64,000 nt of DNA. Origin: Rugalucina vietnamica (taxonomy: Eukaryota > Mollusca > Bivalvia > Lucinida > Lucinidae). Position numbers and translations under genes: made by a program. The notes under the pieces are model-generated. The model made no database searches. It was not told the origin of the DNA and was given only the letters and a program-made list of their open reading frames with translations. Shown here in pieces: positions 1 through 10,435 of the stretch. Positions within the stretch are counted from its first letter, which is position 1; the number at the start of each line of letters is the position of its first letter. Location: contig OZ024884.1 in the NCBI GenBank assembly GCA_964017185.1, positions 19,190,048 to 19,254,047 on the forward strand. The letters are read 5' to 3'.

Positions 1-112
1 GAGCAAAAATAAGAAAAAAAGGTATACCACTGCATACCCGAGTTTTGCGAAATAAAAGTGGGGTATAAGGGGGTACAGATTTCATGGACATTTTTCGTGA
101 TGAAACTGGTTG
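1..112 (+). repeat. Family A two-hairpin MITE, 3' part (cut by window edge)
   Basis: This is the right-hand part of a repeat seen about nine times in the window. It starts inside the conserved block gagcaaaaataag, then has the second hairpin (a GTATACC...ACCC arm pairing with GGGG...GGTAC across an AT-rich loop), and ends near 'ttcatggacatttttcgtgatg'-like sequence. The left half with the main palindrome would lie outside the window. It has no coding potential. Confidence 0.6.
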
Positions 113-747
113 TTCAGAGGGCACAGCTCAATATATAGGTGACATGCAGAGACTTTTGTCAATATTACATTAAACCTGGAATATTCTATAGACAATTAAC
201 ACATATGCAGTATTTTTTATGAAATGCTCACATTGAGATGACTGAGCAAGGAAGATCAATGCACAATGAGTAGAACTTGTTCCTCGGTTTGGATTCATAT
301 GAACGTACTTTTGCTTCAGAAATAAATTTTATTTGGCATAGAAAATACATTCAGAGTATAGACATTTTGATTTGAAAATCTTGGGCTTTCAGTTTTATGG
401 ATTTGCATGGCAGATTATTCGTTTTTTTGGCTAGACATTATTGTATTGTGAATCAATTTTTTGAACTTGAATTTTGTTTCGAAATTAATTAAGATGTAGG
501 CTTTTTGGAGCTTGAACCAAATCCGTGCTTGCTAGCATTTGTATATCAATGTCAATTGTTGTTGTTTTTGTGTTTGATTTTGAGGTGTTAGCTCTTGAAG
601 TTGTTTTTCATCAAAATTGTCTCCCTTTGAATTGCCTCAGATGCACACACCTGCTATCCAAAGACAACCAATACAGTTGAGAAAGTCCAAAACAGAGGAA
701 ATCAGTATATAATCCTGACTGGAAGCATCTATCTGTTTTTTTTTTTT
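113..747. other. AT-rich sequence, nothing recognised
   Basis: No open frame, repeat match within the window or structural signal was recognised here. It is probably intronic or intergenic. A short T run at about 737-750 borders the SINE that follows. Confidence 0.5.
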
Positions 748-951
748 TTGTTTTGTTTATTTGTTTTTATTCAGTTGTATGTCCCTTTCAAGATTATTTG
801 AGCTCATACGAGACAGCCCAATCAGTGGTGGGGCGAAAATGGGAAAACCCCGAGAAAAAACACCTGGCACACCCGCAAGCAGAACTTGGCTTGTCTCACA
901 TGTGCCACATGTGGGGCTTGAACCCATACCAGACACAGGGGTGAGGCATTT
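748..951 (-). repeat. tRNA-derived SINE, family L copy 1
   Basis: Read on the minus strand, it contains a pol III B-box-like GGTTCAAGCCC. This is followed by a body that matches a second copy at 44128-44318 over most of its length, including the shared words tcatacgagaca, gaaaatggga and aacacctg. It ends in an A-rich tail (the plus-strand T run before 760). A degraded A box may precede the B box. This is a retroposon copy, not a tRNA gene. Confidence 0.55.
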
Positions 952-954
952 ACC

Positions 955-1017
955 TGTCTCTGGGAACAACTTACCACTGATCAGTGAATGATTGTTTCCT
1001 AAGTTGTTCCCAGACAG
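955..1017. repeat. Mini hairpin MITE, family M copy 1
   Basis: Inverted arms TGTCTCTGGGAACAACTTA and TAAGTTGTTCCCAGACA enclose about 26 bp. The same arms occur at 22829-22887 around a different centre. In both places the element is followed by TTTGCTTNC, which suggests it sits inside a larger shared repeat. Confidence 0.55.
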
Positions 1018-1235
1018 ATATTTGCTTCCTACTGCCTCATTGAATGTTGGTTGTTCTTAGTTGCATTGGTTGCCTCTGGATAACAAGTGTGAAATAAAAA
1101 ACTGAAGATTTGGTCTGGATGTCACAATCTCCCATTCTTGTTTCTGGACAATCGCTAATGAACCAGTCGACAGGTAATTTACATGAACAGCTGGTGCCAT
1201 ATCTTAGAAACTTTATAACATCGTCAATAGATCAA

Positions 1236-1454
1236 CATCGTGAGTAAACCTTTTTGCACAATGCGAAAACAAAGAAGCAGATCAGCTGTGCAGTAACTGT
1301 ACAGCTGATCAGCGCCTTTGTTTTCGCTTTATGGTTAGTACAATCCCTCTTCTCCTTAAATACAAGATCTAGCTCTCTTCCGTGACTGTACATACCGGTT
1401 TGTGGCAGACTTGCCGGAAACCGCAAAGATCAATTTTCTCGGAAGTGGCTCGCT
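1236..1454 (-). repeat. Family E hairpin MITE, copy 1
   Basis: Family E is the commonest repeat in the window (22 copies). Its best copy is at 12863-13102; plus orientation is defined by that copy. Copy 1 is reversed, with the central stem in its 'TGTGCA' version (CAGCTGTGCAGTAACTGTAC), flanked by gcgaaaacaaag and ctttgttttcgc. The termini are decayed. Confidence 0.85.
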
Positions 1455-1610
1455 AAAGCGTTGCCTGGAAACGGAGACAAACTAGTCTTGTGGTCATCTC
1501 TTGTGAATGGTTATGAGACTATTGAGAATTATTTACATTAACACTTAAGTCACATAAAATCAACCTTGGCGGTTAATCAGAGAATAGTAGACTTCTTTAA
1601 ATAGAGTAAT

Positions 1611-1868
1611 AGAGCCTGTGTGTGAGAAAACAAACGATTTGGGTTTCCAACCACGTCCAACACAAACCAGCATGATTGTACAGTCACAGAAGATAGCTAG
1701 AAGCTTGAAATTTCGGATGAAGGAACAAGAGGGATTATACTATCCATGTAGTGAAAACAAAGGCGCTGATCAGCTTCGTGGTAACCGTGAAGGGCCGTGA
1801 AGCTGGTCTGCGCCTTTGTTTTCGCATATGCGAATTGTATGTTTTTTTTTCTTATGCAGTGCCTCGTA
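1611..1868 (+). repeat. Family E hairpin MITE, copy 2
   Basis: Forward copy with the 'TTCGCGG' stem version, here altered to ttcgtggtaaccgtgaag and followed by a short duplication (ggccgtgaag) inside the hairpin. It has recognisable inner domains: gtccaacacaaaccag, tagaagcttgaaatttcgga and gcctttgttttcgc. Its termini, agagcctgtgtgtgagaaaac and the right end, are diverged. Confidence 0.85.
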
Positions 1869-1986
1869 TTTGAACCTTGTCATGAGTAAATCTGCTGTGC
1901 AGGTTTCAAAAGGCTCCGTAAAATCTCCATTAATTTCGGTACTGACCATTCTGTTGTTTACTGACATTTACTGATTGCTTTTTTTT

Positions 1987-3924
1987 AGCTCATCTGAGCC
2001 GAAGGCTCACAGGTGAGCTTATAGTATACCCATGCTCCGGCGTCCGTCCGGCGTCCGTCGTTCACAATTTCAAAGATCTTCTCCACTGAAACCGCTTGGC
2101 CAATCAAAGCCAAACTTCATGTGGAGCATCCTTAGGAAGGGGGAACGAAAGTTTATATAAATGGTCCAGGTCACATGACCAAGATGGCGGCCATGGCTAT
2201 AAATAACAAAAACCTTTAAAAATCTTCTTCTCCAGAACCAGTGGGCCAATTTCCACGAAACTTGGTATGTAGCATGGGGGACGCGGGCCCATCATAGTTT
2301 ATATAAATCATGACCCTAGGATGACCTTGACCTATTTTACGGCAAGGTCAACTTAGGTCTCCAATGCATTTGAATGGGAAAAATGGTAAAATGCTATTTA
2401 ATGGGTAAAACTTACTGGGAATAGGCAAATGGACAGAAAATTAATGTTAATGGAAAATTTTAGCCCCTGGGGGGTTATCTGCCCCTGCCCCGGGGCTATA
2501 TACATGTATATGACCATAATATTCAAACATCTTCTCTGAAACCGCTAGGCCAATCAATGCCAAACTTCATGTGGAGCATCCTTGGGAAGAGGGAATGAAA
2601 GTTTATATAAATGGTTAAGGTCACATGACCAAGATGGCCGCCAGGGCTATAAATAGCAAAAACATTTAAAAATCTTCTTCTTCAGAACCAGAAGGCCTAT
2701 GATTTTGAAACTTGGTGTGAAGCATCTGGGAATAGAGCTCTACAAAGTTCATATAAATCATGACCCTGGGATGACCTTGACCTATTTTACGGCAAGGTCA
2801 ACTTAGGTCTCCCATGCGTTGGAATGGGAAAAAATAGGAAAATGTAATTAAATGGCAGAAAACTTGCTAGAAATGAGCAAATGGACAGAAGATTTATGTT
2901 TAAGAAAATATTTTGGGCCCAGGGGGTTACATGTATATGACCATAATATTGAAACATCTTCATCTCTGAAATCGCTAAGCCAATCAAAGCCAAACTTTTT
3001 GTGGAGCATCCTTAGGAAGAGGGAATGAAAGTTTGTATAAATGGTCAAGGTCGCATGACCAAGATGGCCGCCATGGCTATAAATAGCAAAAATGTTTAAA
3101 AATCTTCTTCTTCAGAACCAGAAGGCCTATGATTTTGAAACTTGGTATGAAGCATCTGGGAATGGAGCTCTACAAAGTTTATATAAATCATGACCCTGGG
3201 ATGACCTTGACCTATTTTACGGCAAGGTCAACTTAGGTCGCCCATGCATTTGAATGGGAAAAAATAGGAAAATGTCATGTAATGGCAGAAAACTTGCTAG
3301 GAGTGAGCAAATGGGCAGAAGATTTATGCTTATGAAAATATTTTACGCCCAGGGGTTGTCTGCCCCTGCCCCGGAGCTATATACATGTAGATGACCATAA
3401 TATTCAAACAGCTTTTTCTCAGAAACTGCTTAGCCAATCAAAGCCAAACTTTATGTGGAGCATCCTTAGGAAGAGGAAATGAAAGTTTATATAAATGGTC
3501 AATGTCACATGACCAAGAACACCGCCATGGCTATAAATAGCAAAAAATTTTAAAAATCTTCTTCTTCAGAACCAGAAGGCCTATGATTTTGAAACTAATG
3601 GCACGAAGCATTAAGGAACGGAGGTCTACAAAATTTGTATAAATCATGACACTGGGATGACCTTGACCTATTTCACGGCAAGGTCAACTTAGATCGCCCA
3701 TGCATTTGAATGGAGAAAATTGTTAAAATGTCATTTGAAGGACAAAACTTGCAGTTAATTGGCAAATGAACTGAATTTTTATGATTTGAAAAAGACATTG
3801 ACTCCAGGAGTTATTCTGACCCTGCCTTAGGGTTATATACATGCATTGTACCATTCTAGTCTAACAAGTTCATGTATATATCTCAGGTCTCAGGTGAGCG
3901 TTTACAGGACCATTGGTCCTCTGG
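1987..3924 (+). mobile_element. Helentron-like non-autonomous element, family B copy 1
   Basis: The 5' end is T^AGCTCATCTGAGCCGAAGG, where the CACCTGAG/CTCAGGTG-type inverted pair forms a terminal hairpin. A CCGTCCGGCGTCCGTCG microsatellite follows (about 2040-2060). Then come four tandem core units starting near 2066, 2519, 2945 and 3399 (about 430-455 bp each). The 3' end is caggtgagcg, a hairpin AGGACCATTGGTCCT, then CTGG^TTTT. Core units carry tgaccttgacc...caaggtca and aagatggcggcc. There is no helicase ORF. The architecture matches Helentron-associated non-autonomous elements (T-T insertion, 3' hairpin, microsatellite plus cores). Assignment to that group is inference. Confidence 0.7.
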
Positions 3925-4247
3925 TTTTGTTTTGTTTTGTTTCGTTTGTAATTTATCTTCATGTTTACTGTTTATTTTGTCAACCTCACTTTGTTGTACT
4001 CATTACACTTGTATTTGGTTGATGCTAGAAGGATGGCTACCTTATTGGGAAAGAGCTTATCAGATTGCTCTTCATTTGTGTTTTAAGATGTTTTGCGATG
4101 TTTTTTTCCTTTTCTCTTTCCTGCCTGGTGTCTGGGTTGGAATTATAAATTAAATCGTATCAATTCCTGTGCCTTCTTATACTTGTAAAATGGAAATTGG
4201 CTTGTGTCCCATCAAGATATATACTGACTTATTTTGCGCTACACCAG
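3925..4247. other. Low-complexity T-rich sequence, nothing recognised
   Basis: A T/G-rich stretch follows the element's insertion point. No repeat or convincing exon was recognised before the possible splice acceptor at 4247. Confidence 0.4.
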
Positions 4248-4430
4248 TTCTATTGCCAAGAAAGGCCCAACTTAAGACGAAAAGAAAAACTATGGTACAC
4301 TGAACCTTTACAGGATGGACAAACAGAATTACAGAATAATTCCCACATGTCTACATCAATGACAGTATGTCGTATTTGTACAAGAATGAATAAGAGAATG
4401 ATTCCGCGACCAAACCTACGGAATGCTTAA
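4248..4430 (+). CDS. Possible 3' terminal exon, 61 codons, unknown protein
   Basis: An open frame of 60 residues plus TAA follows a plausible acceptor (branch-like ctgac, pyrimidine-containing tract, cag at 4245-4247). The peptide starts FYCQERPNLRRKEKLWYTEP and ends MNKRMIPRPNLRNA: basic and hydrophilic, without a membrane segment, like a cytoplasmic C-terminal tail. A polyadenylation signal AATAAA lies 247 bp downstream at 4677-4682. The frame is also open upstream to 4197, so the acceptor is not proven. I do not recognise the family. If real, the rest of the gene lies to the left of the window. Confidence 0.3.
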   Translation, partial: FYCQERPNLRRKEKLWYTEPLQDGQTELQNNSHMSTSMTVCRICTRMNKRMIPRPNLRNA

Positions 4431-4676
4431 TGAGACTGTAGACGTTACTGTACTTGAATAACGACATTTCTATGCAGAATTCGTATTATATAAGACTTTT
4501 TAAGTACATAGACAGAATTTCACCCTTCTTGTTGGGTGCATTGTCTTTATTTCTGAGTTTGAAAAACAAGTTTTGAGTGCATTTCATGGTTACTGGTTTA
4601 ATTTCTGGTTCTTTTTAACAAATTTGCTTTTTGTCTGCTTTTTGTTGGAAGACTCAAATGACTTTGGACCTGCGAA

Positions 4677-4682
4677 AATAAA
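4677..4682 (+). promoter_or_regulatory. Candidate polyadenylation signal AATAAA
   Basis: A consensus hexamer in gcgaaaataaaattg, downstream of the possible terminal exon ending at 4430. This is supportive only, because the hexamer is common in AT-rich DNA. Confidence 0.25.
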
Positions 4683-5092
4683 ATTGTAATATCATTCTAA
4701 CTTAGCATAGTTGCAAACAATATTGCCATTTCTCACCCATCAGACAAGCATATCCCTTTGTGTGCCTGTCTGAGATATTTGTCTCAGTACGTGTATATTT
4801 CAGCTGTCTCAAAATGCCAATCATTTCTGTATTTAGCCAATAGAAATGTGCATCTTCATGTGTACTTCCATATAAGGAAATGATAAGCCAGGTGTCAACT
4901 GTTAGGGACAAAAATGAACTTAGCGATGTTAATGTCAGGAAGTTTACAGGAGTAATTGTAGTCTGCTGCTTTGATAAAAATCTCAAAATTTAATTTTGCT
5001 GAGAATTTTATGCACAAAACAAAATGTTGATTGAATCTTTTTGTACATATACAAAATTATTTTTATATTTTCATTGGTTATTGGCTCACCTG
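4683..5092. other. AT-rich sequence, nothing recognised
   Basis: The short minus-strand open frame here (94 codons at most) has no splice or family support. No repeat was recognised until the Helentron-like element at 5093. Confidence 0.4.
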
Positions 5093-6594
5093 AGCCGAAG
5101 GCTCACAAGGTGAGCTTATAGGATGGCCATGCTCCGTTGTCCGTCCGTCGTCCGTTCGCTATTTCAAAGATCTTCTCCTCTGAAACCGCTAGGCCAATCA
5201 AAGCCAAACTTCATGTGGAACATCCTTAGGAAGGGGGAACGAAAGTTTATATAAACGGTCCAGGTCACATGACCAAGATGGCCGCCATGGCTATAAATAG
5301 CAAAAACCTTTAAAAAATCTTCTTCTCCAGAACCAGTGGGCCGATTTCCACAAAACTTGGTATGTAGCATTGAGGATGTGGGCCCATCATAGTTTATTTA
5401 AATCATGACCTTGGGATGACCTTGACCTATTTTACGGCAAGGTCAACTTCGGTTGCCAATGCATTTGAATGGGAAAAAGTGGTAAAAATGCTATATAATG
5501 GGTAAAACTTACTGGGAATAGGCAAATGGACAGAAGATTAATGTTAATGGAAAATTTTAGCCCCTGGTGGGTTGTCTGCCCCTGCCCTGGGGCTGTATAC
5601 ATGTATATTTCCATAATAATGAAACATCTTCTCCCCTGAAACTGCTGGGCCAATCATAGCCAAACTTTATATGGAGCATCCTTGGGAAGGGGGAAAGAAA
5701 GTTTATATAAATGGTCAAGGTCACATGACCAAGATGGCCGCCATGGCTATAAATAGAAAAAACCTTTAAAAATCTTCTTCTCCAGAACCAGAAGGCCGAT
5801 GATTTTGAAACTTGGTGTGAAGCATCAGTGAGTGGAGCTCTACAAAGTTTATATAAATCATGACCCTGGGATGACCTTGACCTATTTTACGGCAAGGTCA
5901 ACATAGGTCGCTCATGCATTTGAATGGGGAAAAGTGTTAAAATGTCATTTTGTAGGGAAAACTTGCAGGAAATGGGCAAATGGACTTAAGATTGATGATT
6001 CTGAAAAAAATGGGACCCTAGAGGTCTGTCTGCCCCCACCCCGGGGCAATATACATGTATATTACAGTGATATTCAAAGATCTTCTTCTCTGAAACCGCT
6101 AGGCCAATCAAAGCCAAACTTTATGAGGAGCATTGTTAGGAAGTGGGAATGAAAGTATATATAAATGGTCAAGGTCACATGTCCAAGATGGCTGCCATGG
6201 CTATAAATAGCAAAAACCTTTAAAAATCTTTTTCTCCAGAACCAAAAGGCCTATGATTTTGAAACTTGGCATGAAGCATCAGGCAATGGGGCGCTACAAT
6301 GTTTATATATATCGTGACCCTTGGATGACCTTGACCTATTTTACGGCAAGGTCAACTTAGGTCACCCATGCATTTGAATGGGGAAAATTGTTAAAATGTC
6401 ATTGGAAGGGCAAAACTTGCAGTAAATTGGCAAATGGACTGTAGTTTTATGTTTTCAAAAAGAAATTGACTCCAGTGGTTGCTCTGACCCGGCCCTTGGG
6501 TTATATACATGTATATTACCATTCTAGTCAAACAAGTTTATTGGTATATATCTCGGGTTTCAGGTGAGCGTTTACAGGACCATTGGTCCTCTGG
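5093..6594 (+). mobile_element. Helentron-like non-autonomous element, family B copy 2
   Basis: The 5' end is TT^GGCTCACCTGAGCCGAAGG with the terminal palindrome, then gtccgtccgtcgtccgt, then three tandem core units beginning near 5160, 5620 and 6070. The 3' end is caggtgagcgtttac, hairpin AGGACCATTGGTCCT, CTGG^TTTT, identical to copy 1. Each unit has tcacatgaccaagatgg and atgaccttgacc. The unit number differs from copy 1 (three versus four), as expected for cores that expand and contract. Confidence 0.7.
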
Positions 6595-6683
6595 TTTTGC
6601 ATATTGTTTCATGTAAAACAAAATGGCTACCTGAAGAGCACTTGTAGCCTATTCAGAGTCATAATGCTTTAAGAAATAATCAA

Positions 6684-6832
6684 TGATGGTGTTGAGGCCT
6701 CAACACGGAAATCTCAGGCTCATTTTCAGATTATTCAAGTCTCATCCTCGACAAAGCCTCAGATGAGACTTGAATAATCTGAAAACTTGCCTGAGGTTTC
6801 CTTGTCTCGGCCTGACAACCCCTTCATAGATT
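6684..6832. repeat. Foldback MITE with arms of about 60 bp
   Basis: The left arm at about 6687-6745 (includes ttcagattattcaagtctca) pairs with the right arm at 6772-6832 (tgagacttgaataatctgaa), with a 26-bp spacer. Outer parts (ggtgttgaggcc / ggcctgacaacccc) pair imperfectly. Only one copy was noticed. Confidence 0.6.
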
Positions 6833-7137
6833 CTTTTAGTCTAACCAACTTAGCAGTATTGCTATATCAGTCCAACTAAACAATATTAAAACATCAGTCC
6901 ACTTGTTCTACCCTTTTCTTTTGAACCATAGAGTTACATACATGTCAGCCTCATGGCGTCTGCCTACCACAGTTTATGAATTGTTATATGATGGGAAATT
7001 CACAGATTTACTTATTTACTTTATGAATTTGCTTAAAATTGTCAATCTGTCATATTCAGGTTAATTTTAGATTTAATGAGAGCACTTATTTGTTAATTGC
7101 TACAGTATATGTTCTAATAACTACACCCAATCATACC

Positions 7138-7311
7138 TGAGCCACGACATGAGAAAAACCTGTCTTCAGGGATTCCCACAAGGTCCAACACAAAGCAGCC
7201 AGTGCAGCTACAGAAGATGGATAGAAGCTTGAAATTTTGAGATACTGCGAAGCTGATTTGCGCCTTTGTTTTTCGCATAGGCAAAATCAGGTTTTCTCAT
7301 GAGAGGGCTCA
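7138..7311 (+). repeat. Family E hairpin MITE, copy 3 (internally deleted)
   Basis: Both termini are good (tgagccacgacatgagaaaa and ggttttctcatgagagggct), but the left half of the central hairpin is missing. It resumes at actgcgaagctgatttgcgc, giving 174 bp instead of about 240. Confidence 0.8.
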
Positions 7312-7356
7312 CCTTATCTTATGCGGTTTTGAGTTTGCCATTGACACTCTTTGTTA

Positions 7357-8400
7357 TACTGCGTTTACACTATGTTCCCGGCGGCCCCGGCAGCCCCGTT
7401 TGCTAGAAAGGTAGCGTGCCGTGGAGTTTTGGTAATACATTTCTCTGATTTTTAAGATCTATTACGTTTTGTTATGTTTTCTTATGTTGTATTACGATAT
7501 CCGTAACAAGCCGTGGTAGTGATAAGCCGGTGTGTCACGGAGGCGCTAAGGTACGTTACGGTTATCCACGATCTATCACGATTATTAGCACGTTCTATTA
7601 CGGCCTGTTACGTTCTGTTGCGGTCAGTTGCGTTTTGACCACGGCGCAACACATTTTTCGGTCTGTCAAGGTCAGCTACGGACGAAATGTAGACACCATA
7701 CGATATAAAGCACAGTTTTTCTTTTTGTATACGAATAAGTCCTTTGAAACACTCCTCAACAACCGACTGCAGAGTTGATTAAGAAAGTTCGGGATTGTAA
7801 TTCTTCTTCAACTGCATAGTGCAGTGTATGGTCTGCATTGTTCACTATAGTGACTGCTCCAATATGAAGGAACTTGTTCCCATGATATGCCATTTTATAT
7901 CTATAAACTTCACGCGCCGTGATAACCGTAACAGAACGTGACATACGTAGTAGAACGGGGTGAACACAGTCAAAGACCGTAACGCACCGTAACTTAACGC
8001 AACAAAACGTGTTGAGTATTCCGTAGGAAACGGGACGAGACGTGAGACGACCGTGATCAAACGCAACAGAACGTGGAAGATCCGTAGCTTGCCGGGCTAT
8101 TCACTAGCTCCCCGTTGCACTACGGACCGCCTCCACGTTTCGCTACGTACTGTTATGTTCTGTCACGGTGTGTTACGTTCAGCCCGTTTTATCACAGCCC
8201 ATTACGTTTCTCATTTCTGCCGTGACTGCCGTGGCAGATTTTTAAACTGTCAAAAAATTTGTCACGGTGTCCACGGTTATCCCGGCGTGCTATGTTTGCC
8301 TATCCCGTTCCCCTGCGTTGCCTCACGGTTATCCCGTTTTGCTCATGGTTGTCTGAAACGTGGCCGCCATGACCGCCGGGAACATAGTGTAAACGCAGTA
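7357..8400. mobile_element. Inverted-repeat element G1 made of a 10-bp word; TTA target duplication
   Basis: The terminal inverted repeats TACTGCGTTTACACTATGTT (left) and its complement (right end, 8400) continue for about 28 bp into CCCGGCGG. They are flanked by TTA on both sides (7354-7356, 8401-8403), compatible with PIF/Harbinger-type TWA duplications; a TA duplication is also possible. The interior is a degenerate 10-mer, about CGKTCTGTTA, in one orientation in the left part and mostly the reverse orientation in the right part. The CpG at 7559, 7569, 7579, 7591, 7601, 7611, 7621, 7631 and 7642 illustrate the spacing. Roughly 7690-7920 is ordinary sequence. There is no transposase. Confidence 0.75.
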
Positions 8401-8639
8401 TTACTATGAGATGTGTCCTTGAGCAAACCCATTGTGTCAGTAAGGATGCTAGCAATCGCTTCATACCAACATGACTGCGACTTTAAGAAACCACATATAA
8501 AGTATCCTTGAACCGACACTGAAAGTGAAGGCTGCAGACTGAGCAAGTATGGTTTTGAAAAGCAGTTCTGTGATTTGCCTGCAATTGTCAGCATAATACA
8601 GATGTCAGGTAAACTTGCCCAGGCAATATACAGAGATTC

Positions 8640-8830
8640 AAAACATACATTGTTGGTACGTTAGAATGGCCTCGCCGAGGTAGTTCTAAGGAGTACCCAC
8701 AATGTATGTTTTGGATCAAAAAATAAGAAAAATTGGTATACCCCTGCAAACCCCAGTTTTTCTATATAAAAGTGGGGTTTGAAGGGGTATACATGTCACG
8801 GACATGTTTTCCTGATATGAGACACATTTG
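8640..8830 (+). repeat. Family A two-hairpin MITE, copy 2
   Basis: The first hairpin is aaaacatacattgttggtac...gtacccacaatgtatgtttt around ggcctcgccgaggt. The second hairpin lies in ggtatacccctgcaaacccc...ggggtttgaaggggtatac. The copy ends near catgttttcctgat. Upstream sequence 'aggcaatatacagagat' is shared with other copies. Confidence 0.75.
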
Positions 8831-8861
8831 TGTACAACACTAGCTTCTCCATCTTTATTAT

Positions 8862-9067
8862 TGGGGAGCGCGGTGGCGTAGTGGTAGAGTGTCGGACTCC
8901 GAATCTAGAGGTCCTGGGTTCGATCCCCACATGCGTCACCGTGTTGTGTCCTTGAGCAAGACACATTAACTCCCTACAGTACTGGTTAAACCCAGGAAGA
9001 GTTGGCTCCGTCCCGACACGACTGAAAAATTGTTGACTGGGATGTTAAGCCTCAATACAAACAAAAC
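8862..9067 (+). repeat. tRNA-derived SINE, best copy in the window (family S)
   Basis: The 5' tRNA-like head has an A box in ggtggcgtagtggtagag and a B box gggttcgatcccc (about 8916-8928). A conserved middle follows (tgtccttgagcaagacacat), then a tail tgttgactgggatgttaagc and an A/C-rich end. The middle and tail recur in degraded copies at 17540, 24880, 34806, 40838 and 51808. The anticodon arm is not convincing, so this is a retroposon, not a tRNA gene. Confidence 0.75.
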
Positions 9068-9788
9068 ATCTTTATTACTTCTCGAGCCAATGATCTGATT
9101 CTTATTAGGTGCATTATGATATTAAAGTATTATAACGATACTGGTAATAATTAACATACACATTTCATGACAAGATGTGACAGTATTAATGTTATGCCTA
9201 ATTACATTACTTCATTACCAGAACGTCATATTAACACCTCTTTTACGATTGTATTACGAGTCATTTCATGTTCCTTAGTGTTCTCGTTACAATAAAATAT
9301 GAGCAAATTCATGAGAAAACTTGATTTTGCATCTGATCATGGACAAAGTCTTTGACCCATGCAAACCATTAACAAAGGCAAATGCAGCCTGTTCAATAAA
9401 TCCTATCTAGTTTCTGAAACAAAACTATCAAGCCCATGGGTTTGAGTTGCCTTCAAAGTCTCTGAATTTATGGTAGACCCTTAAAAAAGAATTTTCTTAT
9501 GGCACTGCATTTATTAATCAGAGAAAAGTACATAATGTAATGTAGCAATACGAACATACATTGTTGCTAAGAAACGTTTTTTAATTAATATTATATTAGC
9601 CTTTTACATTACATTCTGTTTAATTATCATTTGTTTAAGAAAGTTCTTGGATCGTTTATAATATAACACTCTGGTGTTTTTTGTTATAGCGGGAATGGTG
9701 ATATCTAAAAAGTGTAAAAGTGTGAAATGGAATTATTTATAGAAGGATGCTACAGCTACCTTTAAACATGATCGAACAGGCTTTCATA
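9068..9788. other. AT-rich sequence, nothing recognised
   Basis: No repeat or exon signal was recognised in this stretch. Confidence 0.4.
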
Positions 9789-9789
9789 A

Positions 9790-10000
9790 ACTGTAGATCC
9801 GGAAATATTCATGAGAACTTAATTTTTGCTAATATTCGGGAATTGGTTGCCTCGCAAATTCAAAGTTCTCGCAAATAATGAGTTACTATCAAATTTATAA
9901 AATACATGGGCACTAACTCGCGAATTCATGCAAGAACTCGCTAATAATTTGAAATAGAAAATTCGCGAAATAAAAGTTATGCCAAAATTTCCGAATTTAC
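9790..10000. repeat. Family H MITE, copy 1
   Basis: The ends are ctgtagatccggaaatattc and the inverted aaatttccgaatttac. The interior holds many cgcgaa/cgcaaat words (ctcgcaaattcaaagttctc, actcgcgaattc). Two further copies, at 29781-29989 and 55039-55236, have better TA flanks. It is non-coding. Confidence 0.65.
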
Positions 10001-10186
10001 AAAATTTTTTTTGAAAAAAAAAAGAAAAAAGAAAATGAAAATAACAAAAACCAAGAAAAAGACTGTTGAAGCTAAAAACGAATCACACAGACCTGCTTGG
10101 ACAGCTTCACACACCGGTTATACAACCAAATCCGCTGAGAACAACCAAAAAAGATGAAATAAATAAGCACAATACGTAAAATTGTC

Positions 10187-10435
10187 CATGCAATTATACA
10201 GAGATATTTTCAGCTGTAAAAATGGAAAATATTTTTTATTTTTTGCTCAAAACATTGTTTGTGGGCACACATTCGAACCGCCTCACGTAGGCGGTTCTAA
10301 TGAGTACCCACAGTCTATGTTTTAGAGTAAAAATAATAAAAATAGGTATACCCCTGTATACCCCAGGTTTACTTTATAAAAGTGGGGTTTTTATAAAGGG
10401 GTATACATTTCATGGGCATATTTTCCTGATGGACA
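10187..10435 (+). repeat. Family A two-hairpin MITE, copy 3
   Basis: The left part is catgcaattatacagagat, then the main hairpin around cgaaccgcctcacgtaggcggttct, then ggtatacccctgtatacccc...aaaggggtatac. The downstream sequence tgcattggttgtggtcagtc resembles sequence downstream of copies 1 and 5, so the repeat may extend to about 10610. Confidence 0.7.

Noticed and set aside
1987..6594. CRISPR-like array in the regularly repeated family B cores
   Set aside because: Units are about 430-455 bp direct repeats without short repeats and unique spacers, inside an element with defined ends in a eukaryotic genome.
8862..8940. tRNA gene
   Set aside because: A and B boxes are present, but the sequence continues into a conserved SINE body and tail, and recurs in degraded copies. 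The anticodon arm does not fold convincingly.
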